Both the position numbers and the translations under genes were made by a program. Below the pieces are notes generated by a model. That model saw nothing but the letters and a program-made list of their open reading frames with translations. It did not search any database and was not told the DNA's origin. Positions 1 to 7,757 of a stretch of 64,000 bases of DNA are shown piece by piece (positions within the stretch are counted from its first letter, which is position 1; each line of letters opens with the position of its first letter). The stretch is from Bradyrhizobium liaoningense (GTDB lineage Bacteria; Pseudomonadota; Alphaproteobacteria; Rhizobiales; Xanthobacteraceae). The stretch is from the NCBI RefSeq assembly GCF_018130825.1, contig NZ_JAFCJS010000009.1, positions 62,001 to 126,000 of the forward strand. Direction: 5' to 3'.

Positions 1-1
1 G

Positions 2-472
2 CGGGAGATCGACGGCGTCGGCGAATCCGCAATCAACCAGCTCAAGCTGATCGCCGCCGCCGCGCACCGCGTCGCCAAGGGCGAGGTCAACAGCCGCAAC
101 GCGCTGTCGTCCTGGAATGAGGTGATCGACTATTGCCGCACCAGCATGGCGTTTTCAGACAAGGAGCAATTTCGCCTGCTCTTCCTCGACAAGCGCAACC
201 AGCTGATCGCCGACGAGGTGCAGCAGACCGGCACGGTCGACCACACCCCGGTCTATCCGCGCGAGGTGATCAAGCGCGCGCTGGAATTGTCCGCGACCGC
301 GCTGATCCTGGTGCACAACCACCCCTCCGGCGATCCCTCGCCCTCGCAAGCCGACATCCAGATGACGAAAGCGATCATCGACATCGCCAAGCCGCTCGGG
401 ATTGCCGTGCACGATCACATCATCGTCGGCAGGAGCGGCCACGCCAGCCTGCGCGGGATGCGGTTGATCTAA
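2..472 (+). CDS. radC: RadC family JAB/MPN-domain protein, 3' part
   Basis: The 5' end lies outside the window; 156 C-terminal residues are visible. They contain the end of a helix-hairpin-helix-like region (GVGESAINQLKLI) and then the MPN/JAMM core, with the metal-binding signature HNHPSGDPSPSQAD and the usual C-terminus HDHIIVG...LRGMRLI. RadC proteins are widespread; despite the name, a DNA-repair role is not firmly established. The gene ends in TAA. Its last 163 bp (308-470) recur almost identically at 1339-1501, so the 3' end has been involved in a duplication or insertion event. Family assignment is secure, function is not. Confidence 0.93.
   Translation, partial: REIDGVGESAINQLKLIAAAAHRVAKGEVNSRNALSSWNEVIDYCRTSMAFSDKEQFRLLFLDKRNQLIADEVQQTGTVDHTPVYPREVIKRALELSATALILVHNHPSGDPSPSQADIQMTKAIIDIAKPLGIAVHDHIIVGRSGHASLRGMRLI
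308..470 (+). repeat. Direct repeat, copy 1 (radC 3' end)
   Basis: A 163-bp segment covering the last 54 codons of radC and the first base of its stop codon. It matches 1339-1501 with four substitutions by eye (159/163). The copies are 1031 bp apart, in the same orientation, and bracket the Sel1-repeat gene. Confidence 0.95.
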
Positions 473-486
473 GGCATTCAAGGCAC

Positions 487-1182
487 TTAATTCTTGCTGG
501 TCTTCAGGTGTTCTTCCGCCGCTCTGAAGCCGCTCTTGGCCTTGAGCGTCAAAGCAGTTGGCTGTGGCTTCCATTCGGAAACCAGTTTTTCTGCAGTCGC
601 AAGCTCCGGCTTGGACAGCATTGAAGCCATCTCATCCACGTTTTTCTTGGGAGCGATTTTCGAGAGTTTGAAATACGCAAACGATAGAGAGACGTCTCTC
701 GGCACGCCTTTTCCCGCCGAGTACACGCGGGACAGGCTGAAGAGGGCGCCGGGATATCCCTGATCGCCTGCCATCTTCCACCATTTCAGCGCTTCTTCTG
801 AATTTCCTCGTTTGTCATAGAGGACGGCGACATCGTTTTGGGCAAGCGCATAACCCGCTTCGGCGGAAACAAGCTTGTATTTCAAGGCCTGATCTGCGTC
901 GAAGGCGACAATGCCCGCGCCTTGCCCGTCATAATAACAACCAAGCTTATAGGCGCCCAGAGGATCGTTGGACGCAGCCGATTTTTGAAACCACTCGAAT
1001 GCCTGCCTGCGATCCTGTTCTGTGCCAATGCCATTATTGTACATCATGCCGACATGATATTGCGCCTCGGCATCTCCTTTATTGGCCAACGCCACCATCG
1101 CATTAAGGGTGTCCGCGTCATTCGCCTTGGCGGGCATTGAGAAGAACAAGAGGCACGAAAGGGCCAGGGCCACAAACTTCAT
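487..1182 (-). CDS. Exported Sel1-repeat (tetratricopeptide-like) protein
   Basis: A 231-residue protein with an N-terminal signal peptide (MKFVALALSCLLFFSMPAKA) followed by Sel1-like repeats: AEAQYHVGMMYNNGIG, PLGAYKLGCYYDGQG, ALAQNDVAVLYDKRGN and GALFSLSRVYSAGKG. Sel1 repeats form alpha-solenoids that mediate protein-protein contacts, so this is probably a periplasmic adaptor; no partner is evident. The start was chosen at the signal peptide, with GGAA six bases upstream; the frame stays open further upstream but that sequence looks non-coding. The gene is antisense to radC, clearly less GC-rich than its neighbours, and bracketed by the two radC 3'-end copies. This suggests it arrived as an insertion. 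Confidence 0.85.
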   Translation of the reverse strand: MKFVALALSCLLFFSMPAKANDADTLNAMVALANKGDAEAQYHVGMMYNNGIGTEQDRRQAFEWFQKSAASNDPLGAYKLGCYYDGQGAGIVAFDADQALKYKLVSAEAGYALAQNDVAVLYDKRGNSEEALKWWKMAGDQGYPGALFSLSRVYSAGKGVPRDVSLSFAYFKLSKIAPKKNVDEMASMLSKPELATAEKLVSEWKPQPTALTLKAKSGFRAAEEHLKTSKN

Positions 1183-1338
1183 GTCAATTCCGATTGAGTT
1201 TTGAACCATCATATCTTGGTACTCAAAACGGAGAACAGGTTCGCCGCGGGAAGGAAAACGAGGCTGCGGCATCTTCACCTCCCTGGAGCGACGAGTTAAA
1301 AATGCAAACCAGATCATCGCGATAACCCGCATATTAGT

Positions 1339-1501
1339 CTGGTGCACAACCACCCCTCCGGCGATCCCTCGCCCTCGCAGGCCGACATCCAGATGACGAA
1401 GGCGATCATCGACATCGCCAAGCCGCTCGGGATTGCCGTGCACGATCACATCATCGTCGGCAGGAGCGGCCGCGCCAGCCTGCGCGGGATGCGGCTGATC
1501 T
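1339..1501 (+). repeat. Direct repeat, copy 2: orphan radC 3' fragment
   Basis: Second copy of the radC tail, starting abruptly in the codons for LVHNHPSGDP. In place of the TAA stop it has TTG, so the reading frame runs on in frame into the next gene. It lacks the rest of radC and is not a functional gene. The break at its left edge (…ATATTAGT|CTGGTG) marks one end of the inserted segment. Confidence 0.93.
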
Positions 1502-1530
1502 TGGCCCCCGAATCAAGTAGCAAGGACAGC

Positions 1531-2316
1531 ATGAACGACTGGCTGCACAATCTTCCGGTGCCCTTGATGGCGCTGGTGATCTTCGGTTTCACTTATCTGC
1601 TGGCAGCGGTGGTGTTCGTTTCCATCGCGCTGGTCGCAACGGAGGAGCGTGCCAAATCGCTGAAGGCGATCTCGCCGGGCATGCTGCCGGTGCTCGGCAT
1701 CATCTTCGGCCTGTTCGTCGCCTTCATCGCGGCGCAGGTCTGGGGCGACAGCGACCGCGGCAGCGCTGCGGTGAGCCGCGAGGCCAGCGCATTGCGCAGC
1801 GCCGTGCTGCTGGCCGCGGGCCTGCCGGCGGAGCAGGATGCGAAGCTGCGCGGCCTCGTCCGCGACTATGTCGGGCAGGCCGTCGCCGTGGAATGGCCGA
1901 TGATGGCGCATCAGAAGGCTTCGCTAAAGGTGACGCCGCCGGCGCTCGCCGATGCGCTGCAGCTCGTCATCACGATGACGCCGCAAGGCACCGGTCAGGC
2001 CAATGTGCAGCGCGAGCTGATCGCCGCGCTGGAGCAGGCGCTGGATGCGCGGCGGCAGCGGATCATCGTCAGCCTCGCCGCGGTGAACCCTGTCAAGTGG
2101 TGGAGCCTGTATCTCCAGGCCGCCTGCGCGCTGCTGGTGATCGGCCTCGTCCATTGCGACAACCGCCTGGGATCGGCGGTCGCGATGGGCCTGTTCGCGA
2201 CCGGGGTCGCGACCTCGGTCCTGCTCATCGCCGCGCACGACCGGCCGTTCGCCGGACAGATCTCGATCCAGCCGGATCCGCTGCTGCAAGTCATGCCGAC
2301 GGACGCCGGCAAGTAG
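1531..2316 (+). CDS. DUF4239 (bestrophin-like) membrane protein
   Basis: A 261-residue integral membrane protein with four likely transmembrane segments: about residues 12-35, 51-68, 186-204 and 210-228. Two lie near the N-terminus and two near the C-terminus, separated by a soluble loop of roughly 115 residues. That layout matches the DUF4239/bestrophin-like family, whose function is not established. ATG 1531 was chosen because it starts directly before the first hydrophobic segment and has AAGGA upstream. The frame also extends back, without a stop, into the radC-tail copy. The gene converges on the CHAT-protease gene, 78 bp away. Confidence 0.82.
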   Translation: MNDWLHNLPVPLMALVIFGFTYLLAAVVFVSIALVATEERAKSLKAISPGMLPVLGIIFGLFVAFIAAQVWGDSDRGSAAVSREASALRSAVLLAAGLPAEQDAKLRGLVRDYVGQAVAVEWPMMAHQKASLKVTPPALADALQLVITMTPQGTGQANVQRELIAALEQALDARRQRIIVSLAAVNPVKWWSLYLQAACALLVIGLVHCDNRLGSAVAMGLFATGVATSVLLIAAHDRPFAGQISIQPDPLLQVMPTDAGK

Positions 2317-2394
2317 ACCGCCCGCGGTCGCGCCCATCCGTGCACCGCTTCTCGACTAGACCGCGTCGTGACGCGCGGCGGGCGATGCCCGGCG

Positions 2395-5300
2395 TCAATC
2401 GAACGCGGCGAGCAACGATTTCAGCGCCGTGAGGTCCTCGGGAATGGTTTTCTTCAGCTCGCGTTCGCAGATGGAATCGAAGCGCTGCGATCCGACATCG
2501 AGGCTCATGTCGAGCTCGCCGTTGAAATAGAGCGGACAGTGCTTGGCACCTCCGGCCTTCCGCTTGTGCGTGCCGCGATCCGCCAGGATGCCGGTCAGCC
2601 CCTGCACGATCGCATTCGCGATCATGTGGTCTGCCCCGGGGCCATGGGTCGGCTTGTCCTCGTACAATGCCCCGAAGATGATGATGTTTTCCCCTCCCTG
2701 GTCGGGCCACCAGCAGATGTAATCGGTGTACGTCTTGCCGTCCTGCTGGAACATCAGCGGCTTGTCGACGATGCAGAACAGGAAATCGACGCCGAGCTCC
2801 TGGCGCTTGTTGTTCAGCCCGCGCGCGGCAATGTCGGCATTCAGTTGCAGTCCGTCCCCTTTCGGGCGCTGCCAGGCGCCGAGCGGGACCGAAATGTCGA
2901 CGACCTCGAAGCCGTACCGGCCCTGGACGCCGTTCAGGCGCTGGACGGTGTGCTCGAGCTCGGGGAAGACGTGGTTGACGTCCCACACCGCCACGCGGAA
3001 CTTGTGCCGGATCGTGGCGCTTCTGGCGCTGGAGGAAACCAGCGGCGTCAGCAGCACGTCCTTGGGCAGCTCGCGCAACTCGCAAATCCGCCCCTCCGGA
3101 TCCCGCGCATAGACCACCGGAACGGCCCAGTCGATCGTGTCGTGACTGGTCGAGTAATTGACCGCGATCCGCGCTTCCCGGGCCGCGCTGCCGAACGTCG
3201 CTCCCTGCGCCAGCGACCAGTAGAAATGCTGCGAGAATTCGGTCGCGGCGTCGTCGCGGACACTGAACTGGTTCGCCACCACGGCCGGAACACCGTTCGC
3301 GACCAGCGCCGGCGCGATACCGCGGTTGAAGTCCGCCTTGCGCTTGGCCGTGCCTACCGCCTCGCCGCGCCCGGTCTCGCACGCGTTGAGGAACACGAGC
3401 TGGATGCCGCGCTGGCAGAGGATTTCGCAGGCATTGCGCGCGCCGACCTCGAGCACGGCGCCCTTGTCGTCCTCGAACAGCAGGAAGCCCTGCCCGGTTT
3501 CGGTGTCGAAGCTGCCGTGGCCGATGAAGTGCACGACGTCGTAGCTCGTCGCCGAGATCCATCGATGCAGCCGCGTCGGCGTCGTCGCGCGCAACACGTC
3601 GATCACGACCAGATTGGCATCGATCAGAGGCTGGAAGCTGCGCCTGATGACGGCCTCCTCCTGTTCCGAGGAGAGCTTCGCGGTGCCGATCGGCTGGGCC
3701 ACCGCCACGAGAATCCGCAGCGGGCCCGACTTGGGCCTGGCGACCTCGACCGGCATCGCCGTCAGCGCATTGCGGATGAAATGCAGCTCCTGGGTGGCGA
3801 GGAATGTCTTGCGGTCCGGATCGAAGGCGAACTCCCAGGGCTTGTCGGCGATCCACGGAATCATCGAGGTGAAGATGACGTTGAGATGTCCGTTACGCTC
3901 CTCGCGCGAGCGCGCGACGTCGTAGAGCCGGCGCACTTCCCGCGGAAACAGCGTGTCGAAGAGCAGCGTTCCGTATTTGACGAGCTCCTCATCGGTCGGC
4001 GCATCGAAGCCGAGCTTGCCGTCGACATAGCTCTTCATCCGCTCGTGCATGGCGATGATGTCGTGCCAGCGCTGCCCGGCTTCACCGCCCCTGGCCGTGA
4101 ATGGCTCGACGATGCGGGCACCGCCATAGGTCGCCAGCAACTGATACGGCTGCGGCGTGACGACACCAGCCTTTCCGCTCTTGCCCGATTTGACCTTGCC
4201 TGACTTGATCTGGCTCGACTTGACCCGACTTGACCTGGATCGGCTTGACTTGGCCTTGGCTGGCTCGGTGTTGCCGGCCTCGTCCGCGTCGTCTTTCTGC
4301 TCAAGCGGCCGCGGCGCTATCAAGGTGAGTTGCAGCGCGTCGCTGAACACCGAGACTTTGGAAGGTGCGGAGAGCGGCGGCGGCGCAGCCGCGGCCTGGG
4401 CAGGTGCCGGCGGCGGAGGCGGCGGCACCGGTGTCGCCTGCGGCGCCGGCAGCGGAACGGCCAGCCGTTCACCCATGCCCCGCCGGCCTCGGCTGTCGGG
4501 AAGCATCAGCGCGGGATTGATCGGCGGCAATCCATGCGGCGTTCCCGCGAGCGCCTCGGTCAGGAAGCTCGCAGTCTCGGAACGGCCGAAGAAGTTCAGG
4601 TGATGCACCGCCGGCAGATTGGCGGGAAAGTTTCCGCCCGGACCGAAGCAGCCGATCCGCTCGCCGGGGATCGAGGGCTGCCCGTCGGCGCGATCGATGA
4701 GCCATCCGCCCGCGCTCGGCACGACAAGATCGTTGGCGCCGCCGAAGAAGGCGTCGACGCCGACATCGGCCATGCGCGCGAGGATATTGCCGCTCGGGGT
4801 GAAGTTCGAAACCAGCGCGGAGTAGGCCGACGCCGGCGGCGGGGGCGGCTCTTGCAGGTCGGCCACCATCTCTCCGCCGGTGTCCATCGCCGCAATGCCG
4901 GGCAAGGCGCCGCCCGCACGCTGCGCGATCCACACCACCGCATCGGCGACGAGCCCCGCACCGAAGGTGAACGGATTGTCGGGAAAGAGCTCGAGCAGAT
5001 TGGCCAGCCAGCCGATGGTGGCCTCCCACCGGGCGGGCGTCGCCAGCGGCGTGCCGTCATTCGGCGAGGCGACCAGCACGGCATGGCGCAGCTTGAAGCG
5101 GCTGGAGGCGTTCCCGAACGCGATTCTGCGCTCGACCAGATTTCGCAGCACGAGACCGCCGCGCGAATAGGTGATCACGTCGAACTCGGTCTCCCGGTCG
5201 GGCAGCCCGTCGAGCAGCTCCCTGGCATTGTCCTCCGGCGTCTTGCTGACGGTGAAATGATCGAAGGCATAGATGCGATCGCCATACGTCGCCTGCAGCC

Positions 5301-5979
5301 GCGCGAACAATTGCGGGCTCGCGAGCTCCTTGAAGGACGATGTGGTGTGCGAGAACGTGCCGTGAAGAAACAGCAGCGCGCGTCCGGCAGGACCGCCTGC
5401 CGCGGGCTTGCCCGGCTGCAACGTGCCTGTTCTCAGCGAATTCTCGTCGAGCCTGAACCAACCTTCGGAGAGGCCCGCCCTCCTCCACAGTGCCGCCTCG
5501 ACCTTGGCGGCGAGCTTGGGCAGGAGCGCATCCGCGATCTTGCCGGTCACCTTCAGGACGGCGAACTTGATCGCCGAGCTCACCGCACCGCGCCGTTCTC
5601 CCGCTATCGCGGCACCTCGCAAGGGGACGCGGAAGCGCAGGCTGACCGGCGCCGCCGATCGCCGGCCGCGCCTGTCCATCTCGACCTCCGGCCCGTGGAA
5701 GGTGAGCGCGCCGGAGGCGTGCCTGATCGCCAGCGCGTAGGTGCTGCCCGCCTCCGGGACGACGGAGAGATCGATCAACGGCACCCCGGCGCGCCGGCGC
5801 GCGGCCTTCGGCGCAAGCTCCATGGTGCGATCGATCTGCACCTGCGACCCGATGAACATGTCCGGGATGACCGGTGACGGCTCTGCTGCCCGGCGACGCG
5901 TCGAGCGGCGGCCGCCTCCCGCGCTTTCGGCAACCACGGTCCATTCATCGGCATTGTTCAGCACCACCGAGCGCGCCAT
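2395..5979 (-). CDS. Alpha/beta-hydrolase + CHAT protease multidomain protein
   Basis: A 1194-residue protein with at least three modules. After an N-terminal region of about 195 residues comes a lipase-like alpha/beta-hydrolase fold (about 200-470) with oxyanion-type LLFLHGTF (H206-G207) and nucleophile elbow YSRGG (S272). A poly-Pro/Ala stretch and a Ser/Lys/Arg-rich linker (about 574-603) lead to a CHAT caspase-like domain with HFIGHGSFD (H821) and LNACETGRG (C867), a plausible His/Cys protease dyad. The last 200 residues (995-1194) I do not recognise. There is no signal peptide, so it is probably cytoplasmic. CHAT proteases elsewhere act in stress, death or antiphage systems; a role here is inference only. 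No TPR protein, gasdermin or other typical partner is adjacent. ATG 5979 is the first start in the frame. Confidence 0.85.
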   Translation of the reverse strand: MARSVVLNNADEWTVVAESAGGGRRSTRRRAAEPSPVIPDMFIGSQVQIDRTMELAPKAARRRAGVPLIDLSVVPEAGSTYALAIRHASGALTFHGPEVEMDRRGRRSAAPVSLRFRVPLRGAAIAGERRGAVSSAIKFAVLKVTGKIADALLPKLAAKVEAALWRRAGLSEGWFRLDENSLRTGTLQPGKPAAGGPAGRALLFLHGTFSHTTSSFKELASPQLFARLQATYGDRIYAFDHFTVSKTPEDNARELLDGLPDRETEFDVITYSRGGLVLRNLVERRIAFGNASSRFKLRHAVLVASPNDGTPLATPARWEATIGWLANLLELFPDNPFTFGAGLVADAVVWIAQRAGGALPGIAAMDTGGEMVADLQEPPPPPASAYSALVSNFTPSGNILARMADVGVDAFFGGANDLVVPSAGGWLIDRADGQPSIPGERIGCFGPGGNFPANLPAVHHLNFFGRSETASFLTEALAGTPHGLPPINPALMLPDSRGRRGMGERLAVPLPAPQATPVPPPPPPAPAQAAAAPPPLSAPSKVSVFSDALQLTLIAPRPLEQKDDADEAGNTEPAKAKSSRSRSSRVKSSQIKSGKVKSGKSGKAGVVTPQPYQLLATYGGARIVEPFTARGGEAGQRWHDIIAMHERMKSYVDGKLGFDAPTDEELVKYGTLLFDTLFPREVRRLYDVARSREERNGHLNVIFTSMIPWIADKPWEFAFDPDRKTFLATQELHFIRNALTAMPVEVARPKSGPLRILVAVAQPIGTAKLSSEQEEAVIRRSFQPLIDANLVVIDVLRATTPTRLHRWISATSYDVVHFIGHGSFDTETGQGFLLFEDDKGAVLEVGARNACEILCQRGIQLVFLNACETGRGEAVGTAKRKADFNRGIAPALVANGVPAVVANQFSVRDDAATEFSQHFYWSLAQGATFGSAAREARIAVNYSTSHDTIDWAVPVVYARDPEGRICELRELPKDVLLTPLVSSSARSATIRHKFRVAVWDVNHVFPELEHTVQRLNGVQGRYGFEVVDISVPLGAWQRPKGDGLQLNADIAARGLNNKRQELGVDFLFCIVDKPLMFQQDGKTYTDYICWWPDQGGENIIIFGALYEDKPTHGPGADHMIANAIVQGLTGILADRGTHKRKAGGAKHCPLYFNGELDMSLDVGSQRFDSICERELKKTIPEDLTALKSLLAAFD

Positions 5980-6070
5980 GCGAGCCTGCCCTTTCGAGAA
6001 GTGCGGATCAGGACGAACCGGCTCATCGACAAAGGTCGGGCCGCATTCGAGGAAAAAATCAGGTCAATAT

Positions 6071-6082
6071 ACTACTTGTAGT
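6071..6082. promoter_or_regulatory. Palindrome upstream of CHAT gene, possible operator
   Basis: ACTACTTGTAGT, a perfect 5+2+5 palindrome within an AT-rich patch (6058-6100) about 90 bp upstream of the CHAT gene start. On the minus strand TTGACC follows it and could be a -35 element. The TAC…GTA core resembles BlaI/CopY-type repressor sites, but no such regulator is in the window. Confidence 0.3.
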
Positions 6083-6256
6083 TTATGATGAGAAATGCAT
6101 CACGTAAAGATTGGAAATCGCGACGAACGCGCGCAGCGCGCATGTCGCGCGCCTGTCTCGATCCGGCAGCCGAGATGCGCAGCGGGCGGTTGGCGGGAAA
6201 ATCTTGAAGCGGCAGGCCGGCCGGCCGCTCGCGTCGTCTTCGGCGGCAAGACCCAT

Positions 6257-6577
6257 TCAGTAGCAATAACGGGAATCGACCCGGACGTAGTAGCCATCGG
6301 GCCGCTGCATGTAGCAGCCGCGCTGATAGGCGTAGTAACCGGAGCGGCGACGCTCGCCCTCGGAGGCGATCGCGGCACCCGTGCCGGCACCGACGACGGC
6401 GCCGATGGCCGCACCGCGACCTCCACCGAGCGCGCCGCCGAGGATCGCTCCGCCGACACCGCCGATGATCGCGCCGCCGATGGCATCCTGGGCCGCCGCC
6501 TCATGCACCGGCATCGCCATCGCGACCGTCAGACAAGCCGCGATTCCGAAACTTCCAATGCGAAGACCTCGAAACAT
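6257..6577 (-). CDS. Exported glycine-zipper small protein
   Basis: A 106-residue protein with a signal peptide (about residues 1-29, ending HEAAAQ). It has a long glycine-zipper segment rich in GxxxG spacing (IGGAIIGGVGGAILGGALGG and following), then a basic, Tyr-rich tail ending RVDSRYCY. Glycine-zipper proteins of this kind are usually outer-membrane or periplasmic, and some are stress-related; the exact role is unknown. The two cysteines in the tail could form a disulfide. It appears to be transcribed alone. Confidence 0.8.
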   Translation of the reverse strand: MFRGLRIGSFGIAACLTVAMAMPVHEAAAQDAIGGAIIGGVGGAILGGALGGGRGAAIGAVVGAGTGAAIASEGERRRSGYYAYQRGCYMQRPDGYYVRVDSRYCY

Positions 6578-6715
6578 GCTGCCCTCCCTGTGGTGAGCCG
6601 AGTCTTAGCGCCCGGCGGGGCTTCGGGCCAGATCAAATCGCCTTCCGTCCATCCCGAGGCGCGAAGGAATGTCGCCCTGGTCCCATCCCCCCGCGGGATG
6701 CCGGTCGCGCCGGCC

Positions 6716-7024
6716 TCATTTGTCGACCGCGAAGGCCAGCACGATCCTTTCGGGTGTCTGCTTGAAATCCTTGGTGACGGCGTCGCGGACGAGCCCTGCG
6801 AGCTCGTTCAGCGGCTTGTTTTCATAGAGGCGCGGGAATTGAACCGTCACCGACACCAGCCTCCCATTGTGCCAGTTGAAGCCGACCGCCGGCTTGACGC
6901 CGGTCGATTGCTCGAGGTCGGTCTCCACGGCTTTCGACTGCTTGAAGCCCTCCGTCACCGTGCTGACGGCATCGCAGCCTGCAAGGATCGTTGCGCAGAC
7001 GAGCAGCAGCACAAATCTGGACAT
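6716..7024 (-). CDS. Small predicted lipoprotein
   Basis: A 102-residue protein whose N-terminus, MSRFVLLLVCATILAGC, is a lipoprotein signal with lipobox LAGC, so it should be acylated at Cys17 and membrane anchored. The mature part contains a beta-rich stretch (VGFNWHNGRLVSVTVQFPRL) and an amphipathic segment (LNELAGLVRDAVTKDF). No family is recognised. The internal ATG at 7024 was preferred over 7054 because it opens directly on the lipoprotein signal. Confidence 0.75.
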   Translation of the reverse strand: MSRFVLLLVCATILAGCDAVSTVTEGFKQSKAVETDLEQSTGVKPAVGFNWHNGRLVSVTVQFPRLYENKPLNELAGLVRDAVTKDFKQTPERIVLAFAVDK

Positions 7025-7137
7025 GAGATTCCCACCGGTGATGACGAGGCACATGATTGTTCGACAATGCTGCCGACGTCAACGGATGGCTGTGCTGAAG
7101 GATTGTTGCTCGCCGGCTCGAACCGGCCGCGAGCCGG

Positions 7138-7515
7138 TCATCCCGGTTCGATCCAGCGCTGCACGGCTTCGGCGGTGTCGGCCGGCGTGGTGTTAAAGCA
7201 GATCGCGGCCGCCGGCGCGAGGCGATGGACGAGGTTGAGCACCTTCTCGAACAGCAGCAGACGCTCCTTCGGCTCGCGCAGACCGGCGCCGATCACGATG
7301 CAGTCGAAACGCTCCTCGCGCAGCGCGGCGGTCACGGCGGCTTCCGCGGCCGCGTCGAGGTCGATCAGGCAGCTCGTGACCTCGAAGCCGCGATCGCGCA
7401 GACGCAACAGCTGCGCCTCGATGTAGTCGCGCACGAGCTCCGGCGTGAGCTGCGGGAATGCGCTGTAATCCGCAACGCCGGGTTCGATGCCGATCGCGAG
7501 GACACGCTTGGCCAT
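7138..7515 (-). CDS. Conserved hypothetical protein, EcfG-promoter gene
   Basis: A 125-residue soluble protein without signal peptide. It starts MAKRVLAIGIEP and contains an alternating beta/alpha pattern (FEVTSCLIDLD, FDCIVIGAGLREP, AAAICFNTTPADTAEAV), suggesting a Rossmann- or flavodoxin-like fold. No catalytic motif is recognised. Upstream lies a strong match to the EcfG general-stress promoter (7548-7573), so it is probably induced by stress or in stationary phase. AAGGAGG lies about nine bases upstream of the ATG. Confidence 0.75.
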   Translation of the reverse strand: MAKRVLAIGIEPGVADYSAFPQLTPELVRDYIEAQLLRLRDRGFEVTSCLIDLDAAAEAAVTAALREERFDCIVIGAGLREPKERLLLFEKVLNLVHRLAPAAAICFNTTPADTAEAVQRWIEPG

Positions 7516-7547
7516 GCAGGCCTCCTTGCCGGACCGTGTTCGTTGCT

Positions 7548-7573
7548 AACGGGCGGACGACCCTGCGGGTTCC
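7548..7573 (-). promoter_or_regulatory. Predicted EcfG (general stress sigma) promoter
   Basis: Read on the minus strand: GGAAC (7573-7569), 17 bases, CGTT (7551-7548). This matches the alphaproteobacterial EcfG consensus GGAAC-N16/17-CGTT exactly. The -10 element is 33 bases upstream of the ATG at 7515, a sensible distance. It is the only full match I found while scanning the intergenic regions by eye. Confidence 0.7.
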
Positions 7574-7757
7574 CCCGCGGGCGATCCGCTCCGTGCCGCC
7601 AATTTTCCCGCAAGAGCTGTAAGCCATTTCACATGCGCAGAGCCGGCGACCTGCCAGACTCGCGAAGATAACGCTGAAGTCGCGCGCCGATTACGGCGCC
7701 CGGTTCATTTTGAGTTGTGCGGAGATTCGATATTTCATCAATTTGCGGGAGCGGAAA

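Noticed and set aside
2368..4203. Long plus-strand open frame of 611 codons opposite the CHAT gene
   Set aside because: Arg/Glu/His-rich translation without motifs, opposite a gene with clear domains; a GC-driven shadow frame.
7710..7757. Upstream TTG start for the lysozyme-like protein
   Set aside because: No ribosome-binding site and unlikely N-terminal sequence; ATG 7758 has a better context.
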